Source of the DNA: Candidatus Omnitrophota bacterium
Lineage (GTDB): Bacteria > Omnitrophota > Gorgyraeia > Aquiviventales > Aquiviventaceae
Direction of reading: 5' to 3'
DNA: 51,401 bases
Assembly: GCA_016206685.1 (NCBI GenBank)
Contig: JACQRB010000060.1
Location: 1 to 51,401, forward strand
Numbering within the stretch: position 1 is the stretch's first letter; each line of letters opens with the position of its first letter. The notes under the pieces were generated by a model. The model was not told the origin of the DNA. It did no database searches and worked only from the letters and a program-made list of their open reading frames with translations. Below are positions 8,110-17,014 of this stretch, one piece after another. A program made the translations under genes and the position numbers.

Positions 8110-8138
8110 ACTTTACCATAGCCTCCAGAACCTGTCAA
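8110..8138 (-). promoter_or_regulatory. Promoter for the coiled-coil gene at 7221-8099
   Basis: On the minus strand TTGACA (8133-8138), 17-base spacer, TAAAGT (8110-8115). The -35 overlaps the bioD stop codon. Predicted start near 8103 gives a leader of only about four bases before the ATG, so the mRNA may be effectively leaderless; no ribosome site is visible. Confidence 0.65.
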
Positions 8139-8902
8139 CATCCCTGCCTCCGTAACCAGCTCAGAAACCGCGGCTGCACCCCCTGCGCGATCCAGCGCAC
8201 CAACGTCGCCGAGGACAACCGCTTGCCCGCCAAGTCCCGACGGTACGGCAACACCCCCAGCACCGGCACGGACAGACACTCCTGCAGGACCCTGGGGTTC
8301 GTGCGCTCCGCCAGCCGCGCCCCGTGATCCGACGAGGGAACCTCGGCCGCGTTCAAGAGGACCCCGATAACTCGTAGCCGGCTTCGCCGCGCGTGCTCCA
8401 CCGTCAGGAGCGCATGGTTCAACGTCCCTACGCGCAGCCGCGCCACGACGAGCACCGGCACGCGCAACCGCTGGATGAGGTTGACGACGGTTCGGCGACG
8501 GGACAGCGGGACCGATAAGCCGCCGATCCCTTCCACAATCATGAATCGGTGGCGCCCGGCCAACACGTCGAAGGCGCGCGCGATCCTGCCCCACGCAATC
8601 GGCTGATGAGTCTTGAGCGAGGCGGCATAGGGCGCGAGCGGATCGCGATAGCAGACCGGATTGATCAGCGCGGGGTCATCCTCGACGCCGGCCGCGCGCG
8701 CCAAGAGCGCCGCATCCGGCGAGACCAGGCCGGCGCGCGACCCCCGCCCCCGGCGGACCCCGCCGGTCGCGATCGGCTTCATCACCCCCACGTCAACGCC
8801 GTGGGCGCGACACCACGCGGCCAAACCCGCCGCCACGAGCGTCTTACCCACGCCGGTGTCCGTCCCGGTGATGAAGACGCCATTCCAATTCCCCAATTTC
8901 AT
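8135..8902 (-). CDS. bioD: ATP-dependent dethiobiotin synthetase
   Basis: A 255-residue BioD. The P-loop GTDTGVGKT lies near residue 12, followed by GVMKPIATGG (substrate-binding Lys region) and IVEGIGGLSVPLS near residue 123, which matches the family VEGAGGLLVP. It closes the ureido ring of 7,8-diaminopelargonic acid using CO2 and ATP. The ATG overlaps the bioF stop codon (ATGA), which indicates translational coupling. bioA and bioB are not in the window. Confidence 0.94.
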   Translation of the reverse strand: MKLGNWNGVFITGTDTGVGKTLVAAGLAAWCRAHGVDVGVMKPIATGGVRRGRGSRAGLVSPDAALLARAAGVEDDPALINPVCYRDPLAPYAASLKTHQPIAWGRIARAFDVLAGRHRFMIVEGIGGLSVPLSRRRTVVNLIQRLRVPVLVVARLRVGTLNHALLTVEHARRSRLRVIGVLLNAAEVPSSDHGARLAERTNPRVLQECLSVPVLGVLPYRRDLAGKRLSSATLVRWIAQGVQPRFLSWLRRQGC

Positions 8903-10170
8903 TGGGACGCTGGATTTAACTGGTCACGGAGAGCATCGGCGAGCTCGCCAATCTGCTCCTCGGTGTGCAGCGCGGTGACGCTGAGCCGCAGCCGGGACGT
9001 TCCTGCCGGGACCGTCGGCGGACGAATGGCAGGGGCCCACACGCCGCGTTCCCACAGGGACGCGGACAAGGCCCGAGCGCGCCTGGCGGATCCGACGACG
9101 ATGGGCGCGATGTGGCTCGGTGCGAAGCGTGGCAGGTCCGTGAGAGAGGCGAGCGTGGCCTGCAACTGTCGGACGCGCTGGGCCAGGCGCGCGCGCGGCG
9201 CCGGATCCTCCTCGACCAGCCGCAGCGCTTCCAGCGCCGCCGCGACGAGCGGCGTGGCCAGCGCCGTGGCGTAGAGGAAGTGCCGGGCGCGGTTCTGAAG
9301 GAAGCGAATGAGGCTCTGGGCCCCGACGACAAATCCGCCTTGCGCGCCGAGGGCTTTGCCCAGCGTGCCCATGTAGATCATGGCCGCATGCGGCACGCCC
9401 GCCTGCTGTGGGCTGCCCCGGCCGCTGCTCCCCAGGACGAACGCCCCGTGGGCATCATCCAGATACAGCAACGCCTCATGCGCGTTGACCACGTCCGCCA
9501 GCTGCGCGAGCGGCGCGCGATCCCCGTCCATGCTGAAGAGGCCTTCGCTGACCACGATGCGCCGGCCCCGCCTCCCCGCGATCGCCCGGCGGGGCAGGCG
9601 CGCCAGCAACCGAGCGAGCTCGGCAACATCATTGTGCGGAAACACCCGCAGGCGCGCGCGGCTGGCACGAGCGGCGTCAATGAGGCTGGCGTGGGCCAGC
9701 CGATCCACCAGGACGACGTCCTCAGGTCCCAGCAGCGCGCCGAGGGTTCCGAGATTCGCCAGATAGCCGCTGGGAAAGACGAGCGCAGACTCCGCCCCAA
9801 AGAACGCCGCGAGCCGCGCTTCCAGCTGCGCGTGCAGCGTGGTTGAGCCGGCCAATAACCGGGAGGCCCGCGCCCCCACGCCCCATCGCTGCGCGGCCTC
9901 GCAGGCGGCCTGGATGACCTGGGGATGCTGGGAGAGGCCCAGGTAGTCGTTGGTGCACCAGCTCACGAGCCACTGGCCGGCGACGCGCACCTTGACTCCC
10001 CGAACCTCCTCGATGGTGGTGAGTGTCCGCAGGAGCTCGCGGTCCCGAAGGCCGGCGAGGTCTTCCTCCGCGTCGGCCAGGAACCGTTGGAGGGGTGGAA
10101 TGATCGGAGAGGATTTAGCGCACGACCATGGGGAGGAATTCGGTGGAGCCAAAGACGCCATAGATGCCAT
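8899..10170 (-). CDS. bioF: 8-amino-7-oxononanoate synthase
   Basis: A PLP-dependent alpha-oxoamine synthase of up to 423 residues that condenses pimeloyl thioester with alanine in biotin synthesis. Visible hallmarks are CTNDYLGLSQHP, the glycine-rich GVGARASRLLAGSTTLH segment, FPSGYLANLG, the cofactor Asp in LYLDDAHGAFVLG and the Schiff-base Lys in MGTLGKALGAQGG. The start is ambiguous: the ATG at 10170, ATG at 10161 and TTG at 10152 all overlap the upstream gene by 38-56 bases, and I see no start after the upstream stop that keeps the N-terminal helix. Glycine C-acetyltransferase is a close family alternative, but the adjacent bioD supports BioF. Confidence 0.92.
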   Translation of the reverse strand: MASMASLAPPNSSPWSCAKSSPIIPPLQRFLADAEEDLAGLRDRELLRTLTTIEEVRGVKVRVAGQWLVSWCTNDYLGLSQHPQVIQAACEAAQRWGVGARASRLLAGSTTLHAQLEARLAAFFGAESALVFPSGYLANLGTLGALLGPEDVVLVDRLAHASLIDAARASRARLRVFPHNDVAELARLLARLPRRAIAGRRGRRIVVSEGLFSMDGDRAPLAQLADVVNAHEALLYLDDAHGAFVLGSSGRGSPQQAGVPHAAMIYMGTLGKALGAQGGFVVGAQSLIRFLQNRARHFLYATALATPLVAAALEALRLVEEDPAPRARLAQRVRQLQATLASLTDLPRFAPSHIAPIVVGSARRARALSASLWERGVWAPAIRPPTVPAGTSRLRLSVTALHTEEQIGELADALRDQLNPASQ

Positions 10171-11155
10171 GCTCCCGCAACCACACGCCCCGCTTCAGGT
10201 AGCCCAGGGCGGGGCCGATGACGTTCGCCGCCATGGTGGTCTCATCGCCCAGGAGAAAGCGGTGGGTGGCGCGCTTGCCCTCGAAGGTGATCCCGGTCAA
10301 CGTCATCGTCGTCGACACCGGCTTCTTCGCATGGCGCGTGTCCATCACGCCGCCGACCTCGACCTGCTCAGGGGATTGCACGACCCCGACGCGCTGGAGC
10401 AGCACGTCATCGGCGTGCTCCATGTGATGCAGCTCGAGTAACCCGCCGGTCTTCTCCAGAAACGCCTCCACCTCGGCCTCGCTCATCGCCTTGGCGCGCT
10501 CAACCGAATAGCCGGGGACATGGGCGATATCCTCCCGGATGGTCGCCTTGTAGGCCTCCCAGTTGGCGACGCCCACGCCCCACCAGATATCCACGCGCTC
10601 GACCTCAATGAACGATTGCGCGGCCAGCACCGCGGCCGCCGTCAGCAGCCCGGGCGTCGCCCCGCAGCCGGTGAGCACGACGCTGCGCGAGGCCTTGGCC
10701 GCGTCCTCCAGCGCAAACATCTGCTCCACCGCGGCCGTGCGCTTGAGCACATCCACGAACACCGCCCCGTCTGTGGCCTGCACGAACCGCCGGGCCACGC
10801 CGGGGATGAACTCATTGGGCATATTGGGAAGCGTCACCAGCCACGCGTCCACGTCCCCGCCGTGCTCGAGCAGCTCTCCGAGCGGATCCTCGCTGTGGCG
10901 CGCGAGCAGGGCGGTGGCGGTCGCCACGCCGCCGTCGGCATGAGGCCCGGCCGTCTCATGCGCCCGACGCGGATAGCTCAAGACCACATCCCCGCTCCCG
11001 CAAGCCAACGCCTCGCAATCCAACCCGCCGGGATCAACCAGGAGGCCCTTGCTGTCGCAGATCGCCGTCAGCCGAAGCTCGCGCTTCATCCCGATGATGC
11101 GGCACGCCGCCCGGCCCAATCCTCCCGCCCCCAACACCGCCACCTTCATCCTCAT
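10115..11155 (-). CDS. Saccharopine-dehydrogenase-like NAD(P)-binding oxidoreductase
   Basis: About 346 residues. The N-terminus VAVLGAGGLGRAACRII is a Rossmann dinucleotide-binding motif, and the middle stretch VLTGCGATPGLLTAAAV matches the active-site-proximal G-x-x-PG region of saccharopine dehydrogenase and homospermidine synthase relatives. The substrate cannot be named. Its ATG at 11155 overlaps the stop codon of the LacI-family gene by one base (TGATG), and its 3' end overlaps bioF, so the four genes LacI-oxidoreductase-bioF-bioD form one tightly coupled unit. This context does not point to lysine metabolism. Confidence 0.8.
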   Translation of the reverse strand: MRMKVAVLGAGGLGRAACRIIGMKRELRLTAICDSKGLLVDPGGLDCEALACGSGDVVLSYPRRAHETAGPHADGGVATATALLARHSEDPLGELLEHGGDVDAWLVTLPNMPNEFIPGVARRFVQATDGAVFVDVLKRTAAVEQMFALEDAAKASRSVVLTGCGATPGLLTAAAVLAAQSFIEVERVDIWWGVGVANWEAYKATIREDIAHVPGYSVERAKAMSEAEVEAFLEKTGGLLELHHMEHADDVLLQRVGVVQSPEQVEVGGVMDTRHAKKPVSTTMTLTGITFEGKRATHRFLLGDETTMAANVIGPALGYLKRGVWLREHGIYGVFGSTEFLPMVVR

Positions 11156-12180
11156 CAATGGGGATCCAGCCACGTCTGCCGGCAGGACTGGCGCTCGACC
11201 AGCGCGGTCGGGAGCAGGAGTTTTGTGGGCGTTTTCTTCTTGCCGCGGATCTGTTGAAGAAGGATCTCCATCCCCAGACGCCCCATTTCATCCAAGGGTT
11301 GCCGCACGGTCGTCAAGGCAATGCGCGCCTGTGCCGCGACCGGATTGTCGTCAAATCCCACGACGGAAAGCTCCTCAGGCACGCGCACCCGCTTGGCGAG
11401 GGCCACGTTAATGGCCTCCAAGGCCATGTCATCGCTGGCGACGAACACCGCCGTGGGACGGTGGGCCAGCTTGAGCAGGGCCTCCATGGCTTGGCGCGCA
11501 CTGGGCAGCCCGAAATCGGCGTGGCGGATATACTCATCCTTCACCGACAGTTGGCGCGCCTTCATGGCTTTGATGAAGCCGTCCAAGCGATCCAAGCCCG
11601 CTTGCGTCTTGAGATCGCCGGTGATCGTCGCGATCTCGCGATGCCCGAGCTTGGCCAGATAGTCCACGACGCGCTCGGCCCCGGTCCGGTTATCGATCCC
11701 GACGCAGTTCACCGGCAGATCCTCCAGGTAATGATTGAGGACGACCGCCGGCATGCCGTCGTCCAAGGCGCGATCCACGAGCTCCTCGCAGCCGTAGACA
11801 TCCAGGAAGATGAGCCCATCAACGGCCGGGGCGGTCGGCGCGGTCTTGCCATCCGTGATGTGCAGCAGCAGGTCAAACCGCAGCCGCTCGGCTGCCATCC
11901 CGATCCCCTTGATCGCCTGCAGCGCGAAATAGGAATGGAAGATTCCCTCGTAGCGCGGAATGATCAGTCCGATGGTGTTGGACTTCCCGGCCGCCAGCCG
12001 CTGGGCGCTGGGGTTCGGGCGGTACTTGAGCGTGCGCATGGCTTCCAAGACTCGCCTCCGGTTTTCCTCATCGACGGTCGGCACTCGATTCAGGACGCGC
12101 GAGACGGTGGTGGTGGACACCCGGGCCGTGCGCGCCACATCGGCAATGCTGACGGGACGTCGTTTCATGGTGAGCGCCAT
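11155..12180 (-). CDS. LacI/GalR-family transcriptional regulator
   Basis: About 341 residues. The N-terminal helix-turn-helix VSIADVARTARVSTTTVSRVLN and hinge region KYRPNPSAQRLAAGKS are classic LacI features, followed by a periplasmic-binding-protein-like effector domain that starts at NTIGLIIPRYEG. Family members repress sugar genes and release DNA on binding a sugar. The start is ambiguous between ATG 12180 and ATG 12168; both leave the DNA-binding domain intact. It lies downstream of the carbohydrate locus and ROK gene, so its target may be that locus. I saw no clear palindromic LacI operator nearby. Confidence 0.9.
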   Translation of the reverse strand: MALTMKRRPVSIADVARTARVSTTTVSRVLNRVPTVDEENRRRVLEAMRTLKYRPNPSAQRLAAGKSNTIGLIIPRYEGIFHSYFALQAIKGIGMAAERLRFDLLLHITDGKTAPTAPAVDGLIFLDVYGCEELVDRALDDGMPAVVLNHYLEDLPVNCVGIDNRTGAERVVDYLAKLGHREIATITGDLKTQAGLDRLDGFIKAMKARQLSVKDEYIRHADFGLPSARQAMEALLKLAHRPTAVFVASDDMALEAINVALAKRVRVPEELSVVGFDDNPVAAQARIALTTVRQPLDEMGRLGMEILLQQIRGKKKTPTKLLLPTALVERQSCRQTWLDPH

Positions 12181-12182
12181 CG

Positions 12183-13106
12183 TTACCAACGGTGTTGGGC
12201 CACCGCGTCGCCGACCTGCAGCGGGCCCACGGTGTCCGAGCGGATGATGTCGCAGGCCGACATCTCCGGCCGGACGCGGACCACCCGCACCTGGCCGACT
12301 CGCGCCGCCCCTCGGAGGACGTCCAGGGTCATGTCCAAGAGGATGCCATCCTGGCTGCCTCGATCCACCACCACGAACTGATGCGCCTCATTCACCTCCA
12401 CCACCCTCCCCTCCACCGAACTCGCCACGCCCGCTTGATCTTTGCGCACGACGATCGGCGGCAGCTCAACGGTCTGCGAGGCACCCGACGCGGGCAGCGC
12501 GCCCATCGCCGCCGCCTGCGTGGGGCTTGTCGCGCTCACCTGACTCATCGCAGGGGACGTGTTGGGCATGGTGACCACGCTCGTCCGCTCCCGCTCCACG
12601 AGCTCCAACCGCTGGACGAGCCGTTGGTAATCCCGGTCCAGCAAGGTAAAGCGATCGCGCAACCTGCCCGAGATCCGTTCAAGACCCAGCTTGTCCTCCT
12701 CAAGGTGACGGACGTGCGCTTGAGCGGCATCCCGTTCCCGCGCCAACTCCGTCAGCCGCGCCTCCACCCGGACTTTCTCGCCGGCCAACCCGTCGTAGCG
12801 TCCCTGCGCCTCGGCGACCGCGGCGCGCAAGCGTCCCAATTCCGTCGTGGTGGAGAGGAGCTCTTTGCGCGCCTCCTTCAGGCGCGCCTCAAGATCCTGC
12901 CGGTCCGTCTGCAGGCCGGCCAGCTCTTGCTGCAACTGCTGATTCTGCGCGGTCAAGGTTTGGATGAGGCGCTGTTTTTCCCCAAGCTGCGGCCGCAGCA
13001 GCGCCACCTGCCCCACCGACACTGCGGCCAGTCCCCCGAGTCCCACGAAGACCGTGCTCACCAAGAGCGCTTTCGGAGAACGCCCTCCCAGCGACAGCCG
13101 CGCCAT
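12183..13106 (-). CDS. Second membrane-anchored coiled-coil protein
   Basis: A 307-residue protein with the same plan as that at 7221-8099: a membrane span (about residues 13-33), a long coiled coil (about 40-185), a Pro/Ser/Ala-rich linker and a C-terminal domain containing GRVVEVNEAHQFVVVDRGSQ and GILLDMTLDVLRG. The shared C-terminal pattern (VVxVNxxxxFVVVxxGSxxG then a hydrophobic beta strand) suggests distant homology. The function is unknown; the positively charged N-terminus suggests the coiled coil is outside the cytoplasm. Its stop codon lies within 20 bases of the LacI gene start. Confidence 0.78.
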   Translation of the reverse strand: MARLSLGGRSPKALLVSTVFVGLGGLAAVSVGQVALLRPQLGEKQRLIQTLTAQNQQLQQELAGLQTDRQDLEARLKEARKELLSTTTELGRLRAAVAEAQGRYDGLAGEKVRVEARLTELARERDAAQAHVRHLEEDKLGLERISGRLRDRFTLLDRDYQRLVQRLELVERERTSVVTMPNTSPAMSQVSATSPTQAAAMGALPASGASQTVELPPIVVRKDQAGVASSVEGRVVEVNEAHQFVVVDRGSQDGILLDMTLDVLRGAARVGQVRVVRVRPEMSACDIIRSDTVGPLQVGDAVAQHRW

Positions 13107-13160
13107 CGCGGTTAGGCTCCGCCGTCACCTGGCTGCCACGCCCCAGGGCCGGCCCGCCGT

Positions 13161-14393
13161 CTAGGCCTGAATGAAGATCTCACGGATCACCCAGCAGGCG
13201 GCACCCAGCGCCACGGCGTTCTCGCCGAGTTTGGCCGGTAGAACGTCCACGAGACTGGCCGGTTCCTCATACGCATAGCGTTTCACCGCCCGCCAGATCG
13301 GCTCCAGCAGCAGCGCGCCCGCCTTCTCAATCCCTCCCCCGATCACCACCACCTCGGGATTCAGGAGGTTGACGATCGAGGCGACGCGGATTCCCAACTG
13401 GAGGGCGCCGTGTTCAACCAATTCTTTCGCCAATTGATCCCCTCCCTGGGCCGCCTGGAGGACCGTCTCCATGGTGATGGCCTCCACGTCGCCCTGCGCG
13501 CGCTGCACGATGGCCGTCGGATGGCCCTCGCTCACCAGCTTCTTGGCTTGCGCCGTCAACCCCAGGTCCCAGACGTTCGAGAGGACAAACGCCGGGCTTT
13601 TGACCCACGTCAAGTAGTCATCCTCTGAGGAGACGCACACCCCCAGTTCCCCTGCGCTCCCCCCGGACCCCCAGTAGACATGCCCATGCAGGATCAGGCT
13701 GGCCCCGACATCCGAGTAGAGATAGACCATGTTTTCGACCGGCCGATCCAGACCCAAGCGGTACTCGCCGTAGCCCGCGAGACTGGCGTCGTTGCCGATA
13801 AACACCGGCATCTTGAACTCGGCTTCCCAGCGATCTTGCAGGACGAGGTAGCTGGTGCGGGTGCCGCGGTGAGAGGTGTCCCGAATGGTCCCGGCCCGCT
13901 CATCCAAGATCCCGCCGACGCCGATCGCGGCCCCGCGAATCTTTTTTGGATCAACCGTGGGCGCATTGAGGAGCTCGCGGATGAGCTCGCCCGCATATGT
14001 GAGGGCATGATCCATGCTGTCTACCGAACGCGACCGGGCGATCCGGTGGACAATCACGCCTTTGAGATCGGTGACGACGCCGGTCATGGTAATCTGCGGA
14101 TAATCCATCGGCCCCAGATCCACGCCGATCGCAAAGCCGGCTTTGGCGCTCAGTTCCACCAGGACCGGCTTGCGCCCTCCCGTCGAGACGTCAAAGCCGC
14201 GCTCCACCACCAAGCCCTGCTTGATGAATTCCCCGACGTAGTTGGAGACGGTGACGATGTTAAAGCCGGTGGCCTGGGACAGTTCCGTGCGGGTCAGCGG
14301 ACCGCGCTGGCGGATGACCTCCAGCAAATCCAGGCTCTTTTGCTCGCGCTCGGTCAGGCGATGATCGTTGAGGAGGGGCCGTCGTCGCAGCAT
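13161..14393 (-). CDS. ROK-family regulator with winged helix and sugar-kinase fold
   Basis: A 410-residue protein. Residues about 15-75 form a winged helix (SLDLLEVIRQRGPLTRTELSQATGFNIVTVSNYVGEFIKQGL), followed by an ASKHA sugar-kinase fold with IGVDLG near residue 93, the GxGG segment AIGVGGILDER, FIGNDASLAGYGEYRLG and VVVIGGGIEKAGALL. This is the plan of NagC/XylR/Mlc-type repressors that respond to sugars. The CxCGxxGCxE zinc-binding motif expected after the GELG segment is absent, so this may be a regulator without kinase activity. It is the first gene after the GH94 gene and probably controls the carbohydrate locus. Confidence 0.9.
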   Translation of the reverse strand: MLRRRPLLNDHRLTEREQKSLDLLEVIRQRGPLTRTELSQATGFNIVTVSNYVGEFIKQGLVVERGFDVSTGGRKPVLVELSAKAGFAIGVDLGPMDYPQITMTGVVTDLKGVIVHRIARSRSVDSMDHALTYAGELIRELLNAPTVDPKKIRGAAIGVGGILDERAGTIRDTSHRGTRTSYLVLQDRWEAEFKMPVFIGNDASLAGYGEYRLGLDRPVENMVYLYSDVGASLILHGHVYWGSGGSAGELGVCVSSEDDYLTWVKSPAFVLSNVWDLGLTAQAKKLVSEGHPTAIVQRAQGDVEAITMETVLQAAQGGDQLAKELVEHGALQLGIRVASIVNLLNPEVVVIGGGIEKAGALLLEPIWRAVKRYAYEEPASLVDVLPAKLGENAVALGAACWVIREIFIQA

Positions 14394-14404
14394 GAGTGAG
14401 GACT

Positions 14405-14433
14405 ATTGTTCATCGGTTTAGGAAGTTTGTCAA
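14405..14433 (-). promoter_or_regulatory. Weak candidate promoter for the ROK gene
   Basis: TTGACA (14428-14433) occurs on the minus strand inside the last codons of the GH94 gene, with AACAAT after 17 bases. The -35 box is perfect; the -10 match is poor and other spacings are possible. It follows the habit seen at 5815 and 8133, where a -35 overlaps the previous gene's end. Confidence 0.35.
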
Positions 14434-16985
14434 GGCGGCGGCCGGCGTCGTAGAGGAGGCGTTGCGCCCGGCGGTCTTAGATGCAGCCGATGGCCGTTCC
14501 ATCACGGCCCGCACACGGTGCGTGCGCCCGTCCTGGTGGGGGCTGATCAGATTCCCCGGGATCGGCCGGCCGTCAACGCTGAGGATCACGCGGCCCTGTT
14601 CGAGCCCGTGGGGGTTGAGGATGTCGATCTCGTAGGTCGCCCCGCGGAACGGCCGCACGATCCGCGCGCGGCGCCAGGTCTTCGGCAGGCAGGGATCGAT
14701 GCGCAATCCCTGGTAGTCGCGGCGCACGCCCAGGAGCCACTCTGAAACCGCCATCAAAAACCAGCCCGCGGTGCCGGTGATCCAGGTAAAGGCGCCTTCC
14801 CCGTAGCGGTAGGGATTGTCGGGTCCGACGAGGTATTCCGCAAACGCGTAGGGCTCGGTCTTGTAGAGCTCGTAGTCGGACTGGGTATTAGGCATGATGG
14901 CGCGCATGCGCGTGTGGGCAAGACTGCCGCGACCGGCCATCAGGTCCGCGACGATCATGAAGGTCGCGGCGTGACAGAACACCGCGGCGTTCTCCTTGGT
15001 GCCTTCCGAGAACATGCTGATGCGCCCCAGCGACGGATCCCACTTGGTGTAGGCCGGGGCGAACAGGGCCAGGCCATGGGGTCCGTCGAGATGGCGATCA
15101 ACGCTCGCCAGGAGTTTCTTCCGACGAGCGGCATCCGGGATGCCGGCGAGAATCGCCCACGACTGGGTATTGAGGTAGAGCGATCCCTCGGCGTTGGCCT
15201 TGCAGCCGAACGGCTGCTCCTCATCGGTGAAGCCATAGAGATACCGGTCCCCATCCCACGCGACGGCGTTGATGCGGCGGGCCATCTCCTCGGCGCGCGA
15301 GTGCGCCTGCTGGGCTTTGTTCTCTTCCCCGACGAGCCGGGCCAGCTCCGCGAAGATCTTCAGGCTGCGCACCAGCGCCATCGCCAACCACACCGTCTCA
15401 CCCTTGCCCTTGATGCCCACGGCATCCAGCGCGTCGTTCCAGTCGGCGTGGCCGATGCGCGGCATGCCGTGCGGGCCGGTGTCGTTGAAGGTGAAGTCCA
15501 GGTTGCGCTCCAAGTGCTCGAGCAGCGAACCGCTCCCCTCGGTCGTGGCTCCTTTGTTCCAGCCCAGGTCAATGTCCCAGCCCTTGATCCAGCGGTCTTT
15601 CAGATAGGGGAGCTCCTCGCGCAGGAGCTTCACGTCTCCGGTCTCTTTGACGTAGCCCGCCACGGTCGCGGTCAGCCAGATCGGGTGATCCTTGTTGGGA
15701 CGATGTCCCGCGGGTCCGCCGGTGTCGGACCAGCCCGGCGCGCAGGTGCCGTCGCGGCGGATGAGGCCGCCGAGCTTGAGGATCTTCTGCCGGGCATGCT
15801 GCGGATTGATGAGGCAGATCGCATCCGCATCCTGGCATGAATCGCGATAGCCCCGTCCGCCGGAGCCCTCGTGGAAGTACGACGGTGAGCGGGACCAGAG
15901 GTTGCAGACGTAGACCTCGTACTTCAACCAGCTATTGACGAAGGCGTTGAGCTGTGCGTCGGGCGTGTCAATCTGCATGTTCTCCACCACGCGTGCGCGC
16001 CAGAGGCGCTGCACCGCGGCGAGTTCCTCGCGGGCCTTCGCCACGTCGCGATAGTGCTGCACGAGCTTGCGCGCGTGCGCCTGGGCCCCATCGGTTTGCC
16101 CCATGACGACGGCAAATTCACAGGCCTGTTTGGGCTTGAGCGTCACGCGATGCCGGAAGGCCGCAATCCCATCCTCGCCGGAGCAGACCGGCACGTCGCG
16201 GAACTCGCCGAGCACCATCTCCGGCGACTCCTCGGTGCCTCGATGGCCGAGAAACGCCTCTTTGACCGTCGCCGCGCCCTCCACCGGCAGGCTGGAACCG
16301 AAGAAGGCCACCCCGACAAACGGCTGGATATTCAGATCGCCCCAGGCGGCGGTTTTCTTGGCAAAAATGATCTGCGAGGCCCGGTCATACCACACGCGGT
16401 TATAGAGGTTCATGATGTTGCGGTAGCGCAGTTCCAAGTGGTAATCCCCAAGCTGCCACTCGACATACGGAAACAGCTCCAGCCCTCGCGCCTTTGCCGA
16501 GCGGTTGGTCAGGCGCACCAGCCACACCTCGCAGGGATCCCGGCGCGGGACGAAATACGTCAGCTCGCTCTCGACGCCGTGGTAGCGGGTGCGCACGATG
16601 GTGTAGCCGATCCCGTGCCGCGCCTCAAACGCCTCCGGCGCGACCCGCATGGGCTGGTAGGTCGCGCTCCACACCCACGTTTGACCGTTCTGCTTTTTCT
16701 GCCTTCTGCCTCCTGTTCTCTGATATACAGGTAGCGCCCAGGGCGATCCACCTTGTAGTTCTCAGGCGCCCAGCGGGTGACGCGGTCGGTCCGGCAATCC
16801 TTGTAGAAACTATAGCCGCCCGCGCAATGGGAGATGATGGCGCAGTACTGCTCGTTGGTCAGGTAGTTGATCCACGGCCAGGGCGTGTCCGGCCGTCTCA
16901 TCACAAACTCGTTGTGCTGCGTGTCGAACGCCCCATACCGTGTTAACGGCGATCCCGCTGTCCGCGTCCTGCGTGCTGAGCCCAT
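14410..16985 (-). pseudogene. GH94-type glycoside phosphorylase interrupted by a one-base frameshift
   Basis: The two parts together give about 857 residues, the GH94 length. The N-terminal part (16985 to about 16700) carries RRPDTPWPWINYL, YCAIISHCAGGYSFY and DRPGRYLYIRE, the usual GH94 start. The rest (about 16700-14410, separately open from a GTG at 16674) carries VWSATYQPMRV, the (alpha/alpha)6 barrel and the catalytic Asp region GHADWNDALD. GH94 enzymes split beta-linked gluco-oligosaccharides with phosphate to give sugar 1-phosphates. The break lies at a run of five A on the minus strand (16694-16698); one more A restores the frame. It may be a sequencing or assembly error, a recent mutation or a phase-variable switch. 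A GGAGG sequence lies about 14 bases before the ATG. Confidence 0.85.
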
Positions 16986-17014
16986 CGCAATCCGTCTGCC
17001 CTCCTTGCGCGTTG

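Noticed and set aside
16690..16705. Programmed -1 ribosomal frameshift in the GH94 gene
   Set aside because: The run has only five A and does not give the usual A-AAA-AAG heptamer, and I see no stimulatory hairpin just downstream. A missing base is simpler.
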